DNA from: Sphaerulina vaccinii
Taxonomy: Eukaryota; Ascomycota; Dothideomycetes; Mycosphaerellales; Mycosphaerellaceae
Direction of reading: 5' to 3'
Length of the DNA stretch: 64,000 nt
Assembly: GCA_022570795.1 (NCBI GenBank)
Contig: JAKUDP010000010.1
Span: 1,550,001-1,614,000, forward strand
Below, one piece after another: positions 1 through 9,825 of this stretch; position 1 is the first letter of the stretch; the number at the start of each line of letters is the position of its first letter. A model generated the notes under the pieces. That model made no database searches. It saw nothing but the letters and a program-made list of their open reading frames with translations, and was not told the DNA's origin. Position numbers and translations under genes: made by a program.

Positions 1-1265
1 CAGTGTGCTGTGGTAGCCTTTGCGCTGGAGAGCAAAGTGACCTACCGCTAGCCGCTGAGGTTGCCATGAGCGAGTCGCTCCAGCGCGTACGCCGTGCTCC
101 AGGCACTTGCCGCCTCGAGCTACAGCTACGCGCAGCATATTGAGCTGGCAATGTTGGTGTTGAAAGAGTGTGAGTTGAGACGTGAGCTTTCGAAGAAGTT
201 CGTGCAAGGGTGGCTGTGGCTGTGGCTGTGGCGGCCAAGAGTAGAGGTATTCTTGCTAGCGTTCTAAACTGCGTCCTTCTTTCATCTGCTACGACTACCT
301 TTTCTATCTACCTCATCCATCGGTGCATCCTTCAGTCACCAGCCGCTTTGGCTATTTCGCCGAGTATCGCCAACCTCGTCCAGATAAGAAGCGAACGTAC
401 TCCGAAGCTCTGTGTCAGGCATAATGGGCAACATCCATTCAGTTCCTAAGGCCAGTGTTCGACCAAAGTCACGGAGCAGCGCATTGCGCTAGCACAATAG
501 GCGGGGAGTAACGAAGTAGACGAGTAATTCGATCCAGTCCTGGGTGGTATGCTAAGAGGAGGTGGTAACATTGTGAGAAATGGGCAGCTGTAAGAGTAGA
601 CATACGTTAAAAAATGGGAGAGTATGAGGAGAACATCTGTTAGTCGCAGACAATTCTGGTTCTTGAATGGTATGTCTTAGGTTCTTCATCCTACTGTAGC
701 TGTCTGCAACTTTCATGCAGAGCCTCCCTCCAAGCCTTGCCATCTATACGATCATGCACAACGCAATAGTTATTCCTGCTAGCTAATTCGCTCTACTAGC
801 AAGTGAACAATAAAGTGGCCACTTCATAGTAACCGTGTCGTGTCGGCAGCGGGTGTCATACCTGGGTTACTCGAGGACGAATTGCTGTCGCTCCACTCCA
901 CCAATGCACTATATTTACAGCGCCTCGATCAAGTTTTCAGCAAGACTATCGCAGGACTTTGCTAGTGTGTCTTAGGCCATGTCTCAAAGCCCAGTTCGTT
1001 ACAATTCTGCTGTTCCAGCCTCGTCCTAGCTAACATTTGGTGTTGAAGGTGTTACACAGCGCAACGCCGCAGTATTCACCTGCTGCTTCCCGCTAGCTCG
1101 CTCTGTTCCAGATTCACTCTAGCGCGACTTAGCGACTCTTCGTTTGTTTGTACGTCTTGCACTCGAAATCTCTTCATCTGCTGCAGCACCCCAACACTGA
1201 CACAGAACCAGCAGCACCTCAACGACAAACTCATATCACCTGAGCTTACCAAACAACCTATCATC
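1..1265. other. 5' flank without a supported gene
   Basis: No coding region is supported here. A short open frame at 210-449 begins in a GTGGCT-type hexamer repeat (about 210-237), looks like low-complexity translation, and is not called. The last few hundred bases, rich in CA and CTC tracts just before the ATG at 1266, probably hold the promoter and leader of the OTU gene. I saw no tRNA-like B box. Confidence 0.5.
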
Positions 1266-4200
1266 ATGGCACGACGAGGAGGATCCAAGCGCAAGAAGAA
1301 GTCGCCGTCCCCTCCCTCCGCATCACCGCCTGCGAAGACGGGCACTAAGCGCAAGCACAAGAAGTCACCTTCGCCATCGGCATCTCCTCCACCTCGAAAG
1401 AAGGTCCACGTGGAAGCAGCTACGCCAGCTGCTGCGGATGCAACCTCGCTGGGATCATCAACAGCGCCGAAACAAGCCACGACCGCTGTTGCGGATACCA
1501 ACGTCGATGGAGCTCCGCCAGCGCCAGCGTCTACGGCGGGGGGTACCAAGTGCGAGCTTATGATGAAGGGGAAGGAGTCGGCCAACTCGCCGTGTGGGTG
1601 GAAGGGAGTGTATTTACTTAGACATCAGCGCAACGTACATGGCTTCGCAAGGAATGAAGAGCCAGCTCGGAAGCAGGTACAAGGACAGCCGAGTACAGAT
1701 TCTTTAGAGGTCTGCGAGGTGATGATGAAGGGGAAGAAGTCCGCCAACTCGCTATGTGGGTGGAAGGGACAGCGATTACTCGAACATCAGCGCAAGGTAC
1801 ATGGCTTCGCAAAGAATGAAGAGCCAGCTCGGAAACAGGTACGAGGACAGCCAAAGACAGAAGGTTTTGAGGTCTGCGAGGTGATGATGAAGGGGAAGAA
1901 GTCCGCCAACTCGCCATGTGGGTGGGAGGTAGTGGATTTACTCAGACATCAGCGCGACGTACATGGCATCGAAGAGGGTAAAGAGCCAGGTCGAGTTCAG
2001 AGGCCGGCGGCGGAAGACGTAATTGTCTGCGAGGTGATGATGAAGGGGAAGAAGTCCGCCAACTCGCCATGTGGGCAGAAGGTTCACCCATCGAATTTAC
2101 TCAGACATCAGCGCTACGCATATGGCTTCGAACAGGGTCAAGAGCCAGATCGACTGAATGCAATTAGGAAGCCGCTGGGACAGCAGCCGGAAGAAGAAGA
2201 GGTTGTCTGCGAGGTGATGATGAAGGGGAAAGATTCGGCCAACTCGCCGTGTGGGCGGAAGGTTCTTCCATCGAGTTTACTCACACATCAACGCGACGTA
2301 CATGGCTTCGAAAAGGGTAAAGAGCCAGATCGACTGCAGGCAGTTAGGAAGTTCTCGCAACGCCATAAGCGTATCAACCACAGTTGGGCCACCTCCAACA
2401 AGATCCGGGACACATTGCATCGCCTACGACAGGCAGCACGCAACGCGCCAAGCGGAGTGGTCCACGACAAAGAAGTGACTCCAGAACCTTCATCAGAGTC
2501 TGCGGAGTCGTGGATGGTGGATCCGTCTACCATTACTGACGACCCAGAGCTCCAACGTGAGATCCGCCAACTACAGGCAATGGCATTGGAGCAGCTTAGA
2601 TCACAAGCGGCAATCTCCCGCGAAAAGGGTCTTGAACTTGACGCATCTCTGCTTGAGTGGCTTGGCTCAGATACCGACGAGAGCAATGCGTTCTTGGCTG
2701 AAAATCCCGAGGTGGCGAAAGCCGTCAGAGCGATTGCCAGTAATGCTGTGCCGCTGTCTAAAGAGGCACTTCTACAGTCTCGAAGACAGCGTGGCATCGA
2801 CCAGGAGCGCACGCTGCTGGCCACAAATACGACACTGACTGGTCTCTTCGGTAGCCCTGCTACACAATTCGGAGTTCCTCGCAATGTGATCGGCGATGGC
2901 AATTGCATGTTCCGCTCCCTCGCTGAGCTGCTTTATGGCAGTGAAGGATTTCATCAAATGATTCGAGGCATGGGTCGAGCCTTCTACGGCCGTGCTACAG
3001 GCACTCATGGCTTCCACCTGGATGATCGTCTCGCCACTGACCGCGGTGCACTGTACCTTCAACTGCAAGCACAAACTCTTGCTGAGGGACATGAAGACTC
3101 CCTGGAGGACCAGTTCTTCCGAGGTGGCAATGGTCATGGCGTCTGGGGTACTGACGAGAGCCTGCAAGTGACAGCCGATGCTCTCGATGCCACAATTTTC
3201 ATTCATACGCCTACATTCCAACCAGGCGCCACCCAGCCGAGTCGGGAATTGACCATTCGTGGCTACATCACCCAAGGAAGACCACAGTTGCACCTTATGC
3301 AGCTTCCTAACATGCAACACTTCGTGCCATTGCGACCGGTCGATCCAGCGTTCAGGTACCAACAGACGGCCTTTCCGCGCTGGCGAGAGATGATTGACCC
3401 CACGCACAACGATGGAGTCACAACGTTCCCGCACCTGCCTCGATCAGTGTATCAGCATCCGCTTCGTGTCGATCTTCGCGACGACGCCCGTACTCACCGA
3501 CGGACTAAGCACCTGAAGAAAGCCAAGCCTCAACACAATGATGATACAGTCAGCAAGATGGAAGCTCGATTCGAGCGCAAGACTAGTAAGAAGAGCTACA
3601 ATCTCCCACGTATCGAGTACAGAGCTCCATTGCCGTCCTCCGGTGTGAAGAAGAACCAGCGCAAGCAGCTAGTTCAGAATGAGCTCTATGGACAGACAAA
3701 GGGATCAGATCTGCGACGCAGCGCAGGGCGCGCCCCTTTCCTTCAATTCGGCCAAGCCCATGTCATCGACCTATCTGACTCTGGACCTTTGGAGACGCCA
3801 TCCCAGAGACTCGAGAGACATGGCTGGTATTCACACGTCATCCAGATCAGCGTGCCTGGCAATGATGCCGAAATCATGGACGAGTTGGCACGACAGATGC
3901 CCAAGGTCCTGTACACTGCAGCGGACAATGTTACACCAGCGAATCGCACTTTTGCTGGACATGAGCGTCTGCCCGATGAAGTTGCTGGATGGACTAACGA
4001 TGATGAAATCAGCAACTCTAGTGATGAGTTAATCAATGCCGCCGGTGCTGCTGCCTACGCTGACGCCCTTGCTGACTACGAGCCCTCGTCCTCGGACAGC
4101 AGCAGCACGGAGGAATCAGACGAAGACTCAGAATCGGCGGGCACAGAAGGCTCAGACAAAGACTCAGAAGCGGCGGGCACAGAAGACTCAGAGTCTCTTC

Positions 4201-5030
4201 TTTCTTGGGGCGAATCACCTCCTCGCGATGTATTCCCACGGCCTGCAGGATACGATGATCCACCATACAATCAATCTCAACCGCCGCCACTTCACATGCA
4301 AGTGGCTGGTGCTCTCCAGAACGAGCCAGCGAGCCCAGCTTGGCTAATCATGCGCTTCAGTGGCGTGGAAGACGCTCTTTCAGTCGCGCAGGCTCTAGCT
4401 TCGCACGATGCCATCCTTGCCGATTGGGTCAACCAAATGGGCATCGATCATCAAATGGACGCAAACATTCCTCAAGTCGCGTTTCCGCAGAATGTACGTC
4501 GATTCTGCGTGAACGGCCGTAGCGCAACGGAGCCACTTCCATTCAAGGATTCTCCGTATGTGCCACCGGAGTTGTTGCAATTGATCACTGCCATGGAGCA
4601 GATGACTGCGATGATGCAAAACGCTCCAAAGGTGTATCTGATCATTCGTTCCATCTCGGGATTGAGTGTGGCGAGAACGTTGAAGCGGTTCTTTGGGTAC
4701 TTCTTGCGCCGCAACCCATATCTCCGCTTCGCGGTTGTCTTTGCATTCCGCCAGTCTTTCATGAACGCACTTGACGAGCGTGCTCCGAACCATCAGATAG
4801 GATTTCTGAACAACAAGCAGCCGACAGGTCTTGGAATGTGGTACACCCACCCGATCAATCTTACAGATCTGATCACTGCCGAAGATGGTCTCGCACCACA
4901 AGACCCAGCAGCTACAGACATCGACCGGCTAGGAGTTCAAGAGTATGATGGTCGCACAGGCGGTATGGACTGGAACGAGGCCTGCAGAATTATCTTTGGG
5001 GCAGGAGAGGATCGTAATGGATCAGAGTGA
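1266..5030 (+). CDS. OTU-domain cysteine protease-like protein with five zinc-finger-like repeats
   Basis: A single uninterrupted frame of 1,254 residues starts at ATG 1266. Residues 1-45 are Lys/Ser/Pro-rich with KRKKK and KRKHKK clusters that could be nuclear localisation signals. Five repeats start at cysteines 96, 150, 204, 255 and 315. Each follows C-x13-C-x9(or more)-H-x4-H with the core MMKGK..SAN, so they resemble variant C2H2 fingers. An OTU fold follows: GDGNCMFRSL supplies Asp544 and Cys547, and His685 lies in MQHFVPL, matching the triad order of OTU deubiquitinases. The region around residues 925-985 is acidic, Ser/Glu-rich and disordered. The last 200 residues are unrecognised. 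Deubiquitinase activity and DNA or ubiquitin binding by the repeats are inferred. OTU domains also occur in some mobile elements, but no terminal repeats were seen around this gene. Confidence 0.8.
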   Translation: MARRGGSKRKKKSPSPPSASPPAKTGTKRKHKKSPSPSASPPPRKKVHVEAATPAAADATSLGSSTAPKQATTAVADTNVDGAPPAPASTAGGTKCELMMKGKESANSPCGWKGVYLLRHQRNVHGFARNEEPARKQVQGQPSTDSLEVCEVMMKGKKSANSLCGWKGQRLLEHQRKVHGFAKNEEPARKQVRGQPKTEGFEVCEVMMKGKKSANSPCGWEVVDLLRHQRDVHGIEEGKEPGRVQRPAAEDVIVCEVMMKGKKSANSPCGQKVHPSNLLRHQRYAYGFEQGQEPDRLNAIRKPLGQQPEEEEVVCEVMMKGKDSANSPCGRKVLPSSLLTHQRDVHGFEKGKEPDRLQAVRKFSQRHKRINHSWATSNKIRDTLHRLRQAARNAPSGVVHDKEVTPEPSSESAESWMVDPSTITDDPELQREIRQLQAMALEQLRSQAAISREKGLELDASLLEWLGSDTDESNAFLAENPEVAKAVRAIASNAVPLSKEALLQSRRQRGIDQERTLLATNTTLTGLFGSPATQFGVPRNVIGDGNCMFRSLAELLYGSEGFHQMIRGMGRAFYGRATGTHGFHLDDRLATDRGALYLQLQAQTLAEGHEDSLEDQFFRGGNGHGVWGTDESLQVTADALDATIFIHTPTFQPGATQPSRELTIRGYITQGRPQLHLMQLPNMQHFVPLRPVDPAFRYQQTAFPRWREMIDPTHNDGVTTFPHLPRSVYQHPLRVDLRDDARTHRRTKHLKKAKPQHNDDTVSKMEARFERKTSKKSYNLPRIEYRAPLPSSGVKKNQRKQLVQNELYGQTKGSDLRRSAGRAPFLQFGQAHVIDLSDSGPLETPSQRLERHGWYSHVIQISVPGNDAEIMDELARQMPKVLYTAADNVTPANRTFAGHERLPDEVAGWTNDDEISNSSDELINAAGAAAYADALADYEPSSSDSSSTEESDEDSESAGTEGSDKDSEAAGTEDSESLLSWGESPPRDVFPRPAGYDDPPYNQSQPPPLHMQVAGALQNEPASPAWLIMRFSGVEDALSVAQALASHDAILADWVNQMGIDHQMDANIPQVAFPQNVRRFCVNGRSATEPLPFKDSPYVPPELLQLITAMEQMTAMMQNAPKVYLIIRSISGLSVARTLKRFFGYFLRRNPYLRFAVVFAFRQSFMNALDERAPNHQIGFLNNKQPTGLGMWYTHPINLTDLITAEDGLAPQDPAATDIDRLGVQEYDGRTGGMDWNEACRIIFGAGEDRNGSE
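1551..2325 (+). repeat. Five in-frame tandem repeats encoding zinc-finger-like units
   Basis: Units begin near 1551, 1713, 1875, 2028 and 2208, so spacing is 162, 162, 153 and 180 bp. The core beginning TGCGAGGTGATGATGAAG is nearly identical at DNA level in copies 2-5, and copy 1 differs slightly. The linkers vary in length and sequence. Conservation at the DNA level, beyond the Cys and His positions, suggests recent duplication or gene conversion within the gene. Confidence 0.85.
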
Positions 5031-5864
5031 CTCTGTCCATGGCACCCGAGGTCGAGGCATGGTGCTGTGAAGGCAAAGGGCAGAGAATGGAGACGCCAGA
5101 ATGACCAAAGATTGGGAGCATGATTGACTAGACAGAGGCGTAATGATCCCGCCAACTTTCTTTCCCTTTTCACAAGCTCCAGGTTACTAACTTGCCAGAT
5201 GCCATGCCACTCCTCTCAAGTTACTCACTATGCTCACTCATCATTGTATAGCATCCGCTCTTGGAGGACCAGTCACAGACATACTGGCTAGTTGCTACGA
5301 TGACTACCTAAGTACTTGGGGTATCTCTACATATGGCCTGACATCTCTCATCATATCAACTTGGTGCTGTTATCGAGTGCTGTAACCTGCAAGGTCGTGG
5401 TCGTGGTTGTCGTCGTGGTTGCGTCAGATACGACTATAATAACAGATTGTTGTTTGTGTAGAGTAAGTGCATTATAAGAGGCTATCTGTGCTACACAAGA
5501 GTGAGAACTAGTAGTGTTGCCGTCGGTAATACCACGGTGCCGAGTGCCATTTAACACAGATCGCTTAAAAAGTTACCTTCCTTCTTCCGACATCATCATC
5601 CCTTTCAAAGCCTTTGTTACCTGACTAGGCCAAAGGGGATTCTTCGGTGGGCGGTCCGCGAGCTGGAGAAGGCACTTGGCAGCTCTCTGTTGTTCTCGTT
5701 GCTCAGTGCAAGGGTGTCATCCGCTCCGCAGATGGGCCAGCCCTTAGCTTCCGGCCGTGAACGTTCAAAGGGATCTACATTACATCTCACAACAAGTGGT
5801 GGCAACAGACGATAACTCTGCTTCTAGTGCAGCACATTGAGTCTCTGCAGAAGTTGACCCTACA
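5031..5864. other. Intergenic region holding a duplicated gene fragment
   Basis: No gene is supported. The notable content is an inverted copy of the 3' end of the LAM3-like gene (about 5253-5390, described separately), followed at 5395-5425 by a GTCGTGGTT-type low-complexity stretch. The rest would include the 3' UTR of the OTU gene and the promoter of the coiled-coil gene. Confidence 0.5.
5253..5390 (-). pseudogene. Fragment duplicated from the 3' end of the LAM3/SIP3-like gene
   Basis: On the minus strand this segment matches the end of the gene at 31537-35932 and its 3' UTR. 5314-5382 is identical over 69 bp to the reverse complement of 35901-35969. This core carries the last 11 codons (ending ALDNSTKLI) and the stop. 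Flanking similarity with small indels extends to the CGCTCTTGGAGGACCAGTCA block at about 5256-5275, matching about 36001-36020. No intact gene precedes the fragment here, so it is a displaced gene end. Confidence 0.85.
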
Positions 5865-7886
5865 ATGGACGAGCGCAGTTTCCAGCAAGAGCTGGTGCAG
5901 CTCAAGCAGCGTGTCGCCCAGATGGCGGCTGCCTTCCAGTCCTCGACGACGATGCACATGCCCGAGAGCGACAGCTTTGTTACCCAGCTTTCAGATGCTA
6001 AAGCACATCTCAACACAATTCAGGCGTCCATGATGGCACATGAACAGTCTCGAGATTTTCACCCGCAGCCCCAACAGCAATCACACCACTCCCTGTTCGG
6101 TCGCGCGCCTCAATTTCCGAGCGTACTGCCTCATCAGAGATTGGAGCTACCGACTGCGCCGCTCTTTTGGTATGGCCTAGTCACTCATGTTCTCAAGCTT
6201 GCGTGATTGCTGACCAGAGTCTGTTACAGGTCTTTGTTTAACTCACTCCGATCAGATATGCGCGGTCTGGACACCCGAGTGAACGATTTGGAACGAAATG
6301 TATCAAATCTTGAAGATCGTGTAGACCATTGTTGTGACCCATGGACTCCCGTCGGAAGTACCAGGAGTACTACAGAAGTACCAGTATTTGCTCCATGGAC
6401 TCAGTACGGAGACACATCACTCCAGCACCGAGCAGAAGGTCGCAGCATCTGCACCTGCTCTGCCATTAATGCCGTACAGCCTCCACTTAACCATATTCGC
6501 CAGAAGCCTAGCGAGCTTGATGGGTCTTATGCCAATGCTCAACGAAGCCCCGGGCATGGACCCGCAGACTCTTACACTCGATTCGATGGCTTGCAGCAAG
6601 AGACTTCGGCCCCTGAAGGCGTAGCCTTCCGAGACAAGGAAATAGCTGACCTTGAAGAGCTTATGCGAAACACACAGGACAGCCTTAGACGCAGCGAAGA
6701 AGCTTCTAATCGTAAAGATCATCAAATAGCAGACCTAGAGCGAAGGCTCTTCGATTGTGAGAACAGCCTGGCAACATACTCCGATCTCTTAGCTGAGAGA
6801 CAGGCCGATCTCAACGAAGTACAGGCAGCTTGCCAATCCAAAGATGCAGTGCTGCAATCCTGGGCATCTACATATTGGAGTGTACAGCAAAGCTATCTCA
6901 GGAAGAAGACTCAGCTTTCAGCTGCCGATCGCGAGTTGCGACAAATGCAGATTGCCTTGCACGATGCACAGGACGATAGACAAGATCACATGGATGATAT
7001 TGTGAACACCAAGGAGAATGAGATTCTGAATCTTCGCATGCTTTGCGAGTCGAAGAACGCGGTCGTTGGCCAACAGGAGCAAGTCATAGCTCGAGGTGTA
7101 GTGCTGATGGAAGAAAAAGACGATGAGCTTGAACGCATGAGCGGCGAGCTTGCTGCGCTAAGGTCGGATCTCGAGAACGAGTCGAGAATGGCAGAGGAGA
7201 AGGAAGAAGTCATCGCGCAGCTCAGGACGTCTCTGAATCATGCTCTTACTCCTGAAAAGCTTTGGCCAGAGGCTGGTGACACTCCCACCTCTGATCGTGC
7301 ACGCAGAGTCACTTATTCTCCATTCGCGACCTCAGGTCAGGAGCTGCATGCTTCTCCAAGCACCAAATGGACACCCAAGCCATTCAAATCTATTTCATTG
7401 CCAAATGAGCAAAGGAAAGCCGCAATCTGGAGGCATGGCTCTGGTTCTGCCGCTTTGACGTTTGGCAAGTCCGGGTGGGACTCTGGCAGCGACGCCAGCC
7501 TCAATCCTAGTGCTAGGCCTCGAAAGATCTCGTCAGAGGCCGCGCTGGGCCGACCAAAGGAGAAGCGAGCAACATCGCGAAAGCGATCTCATTCGCCTCA
7601 AGCTTACGAGGACCCTTCGATATCAAGTGCAGCATTCGAACCTATGCCACCATTACCCCCAAGAAGACATGCTGCATCGGCCGAGACCGGCAGCTACCCT
7701 CGTGGCGATGTGAGATCGAAAACGATTCCACAGAATACACAAGAGCTACCAAGGCGTAGGCTCTATCCATATGTAGAGCCCGACGAGGAGGAGATGCCAG
7801 CGTGCGTACGCAAAGTTGACGAATGCGAGAACGGTGTAGGTTACTCGTTCACCGCTGGTATGCACAATGATGTGATTAGACTCTAG
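5865..7886 (+). CDS. Coiled-coil protein, function unknown
   Basis: Two exons, 5865-6169 and 6230-7886, are joined across a 60-bp intron (GTATGG..TTACAG) with phase and frame agreeing exactly, giving 653 residues. The junction codon becomes Trp. Residues 1-60 and roughly 115-140, then about 220-450, are heptad-like and rich in Glu, Leu, Arg and Gln (for example EKDDELERMSGELAAL), predicting long coiled coils. The C-terminal third is Ser/Pro/Arg-rich and disordered, with KEKRATSRKRSHS and PLPPRR stretches. No enzymatic domain is visible. A structural or scaffold role is inference from composition only. The Arg/Asp-rich gene follows downstream on the same strand. Confidence 0.75.
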
Positions 7887-8383
7887 TACGATCGGACGTT
7901 GCCGCTCAGGATATCAATCGAACCAGCATGCTTAGCACTGGTCTTGAATTTACGAAGCACCACTACGCTCACGGCATTTGTGGGATCCTGTTGTGCAACA
8001 TCTGATGGATGTCCGAATTTGTGAGTGCCGGCGACAGCTGTCTTGAGCTGTCACTAGCCTTTGTGCCAGGTGGTTCCAGTCGCTGGAAACCGGGCAGGAG
8101 GTTGCATGTACTATGCATTCCGCCGTCAGCGCTATAGCATCGCTGTTGTTTCGTGCGATGCCGGTGTTCGAGTGGTGGGGATCTGAATGACGTTCAGCTG
8201 CAGCAAGTCACAAAGACTTCGAGCGCTCACGCGCTCGGTCTGCGAATCTCACTCTTCAACACAGAGCATCCTGCTGGCACTGACTAGCATACCGACGCTA
8301 CTTGCTGCACTGACTCTTGTGCCGCACATCAAAAGCAACGACATTGACAGGCACGCGAAGTACACCATCGACAGTGGTTGAGA
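7887..8383. other. Intergenic, nothing recognised
   Basis: About 500 bp between two plus-strand genes. A 64-codon open frame at 8187-8381 has no recognisable features and is not called. An upstream exon of the next gene cannot be excluded, but no convincing one was found. Confidence 0.4.
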
Positions 8384-9661
8384 ATGCCTGGCTATCCGTC
8401 CGACGAGCCTCCCGTCTCGAGGTCGAGGGACTACCGCCACGATAGACATCCACCTCGCGACTACGACGATTATGAAGATGATCTCTACCGACGGCCATCA
8501 GCAAAGTCTCGTAATCCGACATACGCTGAGCCACGAACTAGTACTAGGCAGAGGAGACGGGATATCTACGATGCCAGTGATGAAGACGAATACGTGCCCC
8601 GGCGAAGGCATCGAGAAGATAGAACATCACCAAAAGAGAAAGCACAGGCAGAGCCGGATATTCCACCTCCTCCAATAGGCGACGAACGCAAGGAATATAC
8701 CAGCTCTCGTAGACATCGCGGGGACGACTTGCGGGCTGCCGAATCTACCGCTCAACCAGTCCGCGAGGTGAGTGGTGCTGACCGAGACGATGGATATGCC
8801 GACGACCTGAAAGAGGATCGTCGTCGGCAACGCAAGCATGAGCGTCGCGCGTACGAAGACGCTGAGACCGTGCCAGCAGGTGATGAGAATGTTGGTCGCG
8901 AACACCGCAAGAAGAGTAGCAGAAGTCCATATGTTGATGAAACCCCTCTACCACCCTCGGACCGGAAACTGCGAGACGCGGCAGAGTATGACGATGCTCC
9001 AATCGCAAATGAGCGTAGACAACGCAAAAGCGGGAGGAGTCCATACGATGAGCCAGAGGTTGCGCCTGTAGCGCGAAGGAGCAGCCGTAGACACAGAGAG
9101 GAGTACGATGATGTGCAACTCCCTCATCGCTCCAAGGCACGGGATCCCTACGAAGCGGAGCCTTCACGTCGCAGAGACCCATATGCAGAGCCATCTCGGC
9201 GTCGCGAACATCGCGCGGCTCCTGTTCAGGACGACAGCGACGACTATGAGCCACCTCGTCGACGTCGAGACGATAGAGAAAAGCGTCGCTACGAAGATGG
9301 ATACGGCACAGATCGACCACGCCGAGCTGCCAGAGACGACCCATATGAACGTGGATACAGAACCGATGGAAGAGATGCCAAATACGATCGTCACGATGAC
9401 AGACGAGCTCCAAAGCGCGAAGATCGCAGACGGGATGACCGCAGGCGAGACGATAGATATGCAGACGAGTACGACGATCCTCGTGACAGAAGACAGGGCG
9501 GCAAGCCTCGCAATGGCAAACATGGCTTCGACGTTGATGGCATCATGCAAAAGGGTCAGAAGACCTGGCAGAAAGCCGCGCCTGTGGCTAAGCCGTTGCT
9601 GGCACAGCTGGCGAATACATACTTGAACAACGGCAGAGGGGGTGGCGGAGTGCCCCATTAG
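8384..9661 (+). CDS. Arg/Asp/Glu-rich low-complexity protein
   Basis: An open frame of 425 residues from ATG 8384. An in-frame TTG lies six bases upstream but is not a likely eukaryotic start. The protein consists almost entirely of alternating basic and acidic clusters such as RRHRED, SRRREHR and KREDRRRDDRRRDDR, plus recurring SGRSPY / SRSPY motifs, so it is strongly charged and disordered. Only the last 45 residues (FDVDGIMQKGQKTWQKAAPVAKP and on) look folded or helical. RS/RD-type composition is common among nuclear RNA-associated proteins, but no RNA-binding domain is visible. Function unknown; upstream exons are possible. Confidence 0.65.
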   Translation: MPGYPSDEPPVSRSRDYRHDRHPPRDYDDYEDDLYRRPSAKSRNPTYAEPRTSTRQRRRDIYDASDEDEYVPRRRHREDRTSPKEKAQAEPDIPPPPIGDERKEYTSSRRHRGDDLRAAESTAQPVREVSGADRDDGYADDLKEDRRRQRKHERRAYEDAETVPAGDENVGREHRKKSSRSPYVDETPLPPSDRKLRDAAEYDDAPIANERRQRKSGRSPYDEPEVAPVARRSSRRHREEYDDVQLPHRSKARDPYEAEPSRRRDPYAEPSRRREHRAAPVQDDSDDYEPPRRRRDDREKRRYEDGYGTDRPRRAARDDPYERGYRTDGRDAKYDRHDDRRAPKREDRRRDDRRRDDRYADEYDDPRDRRQGGKPRNGKHGFDVDGIMQKGQKTWQKAAPVAKPLLAQLANTYLNNGRGGGGVPH

Positions 9662-9825
9662 CAAACAGCGCTAGACACTCCGGCTCGTCCAAAGGACGAG
9701 TGGGGACAAGGCACAAATTGATGATGTACGAGATTGTGAGCGAGGTAATGTGAATCGAGTGAGAGGTCGTCGATATCTTCTCTCAGACACTGCTCAAGTA
9801 CATGTAGCTACGCAAGTACATAAAA

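Noticed and set aside
210..449. 79-codon frame at the left edge.
   Set aside because: Starts inside a GTGGCT repeat, no recognisable protein character.
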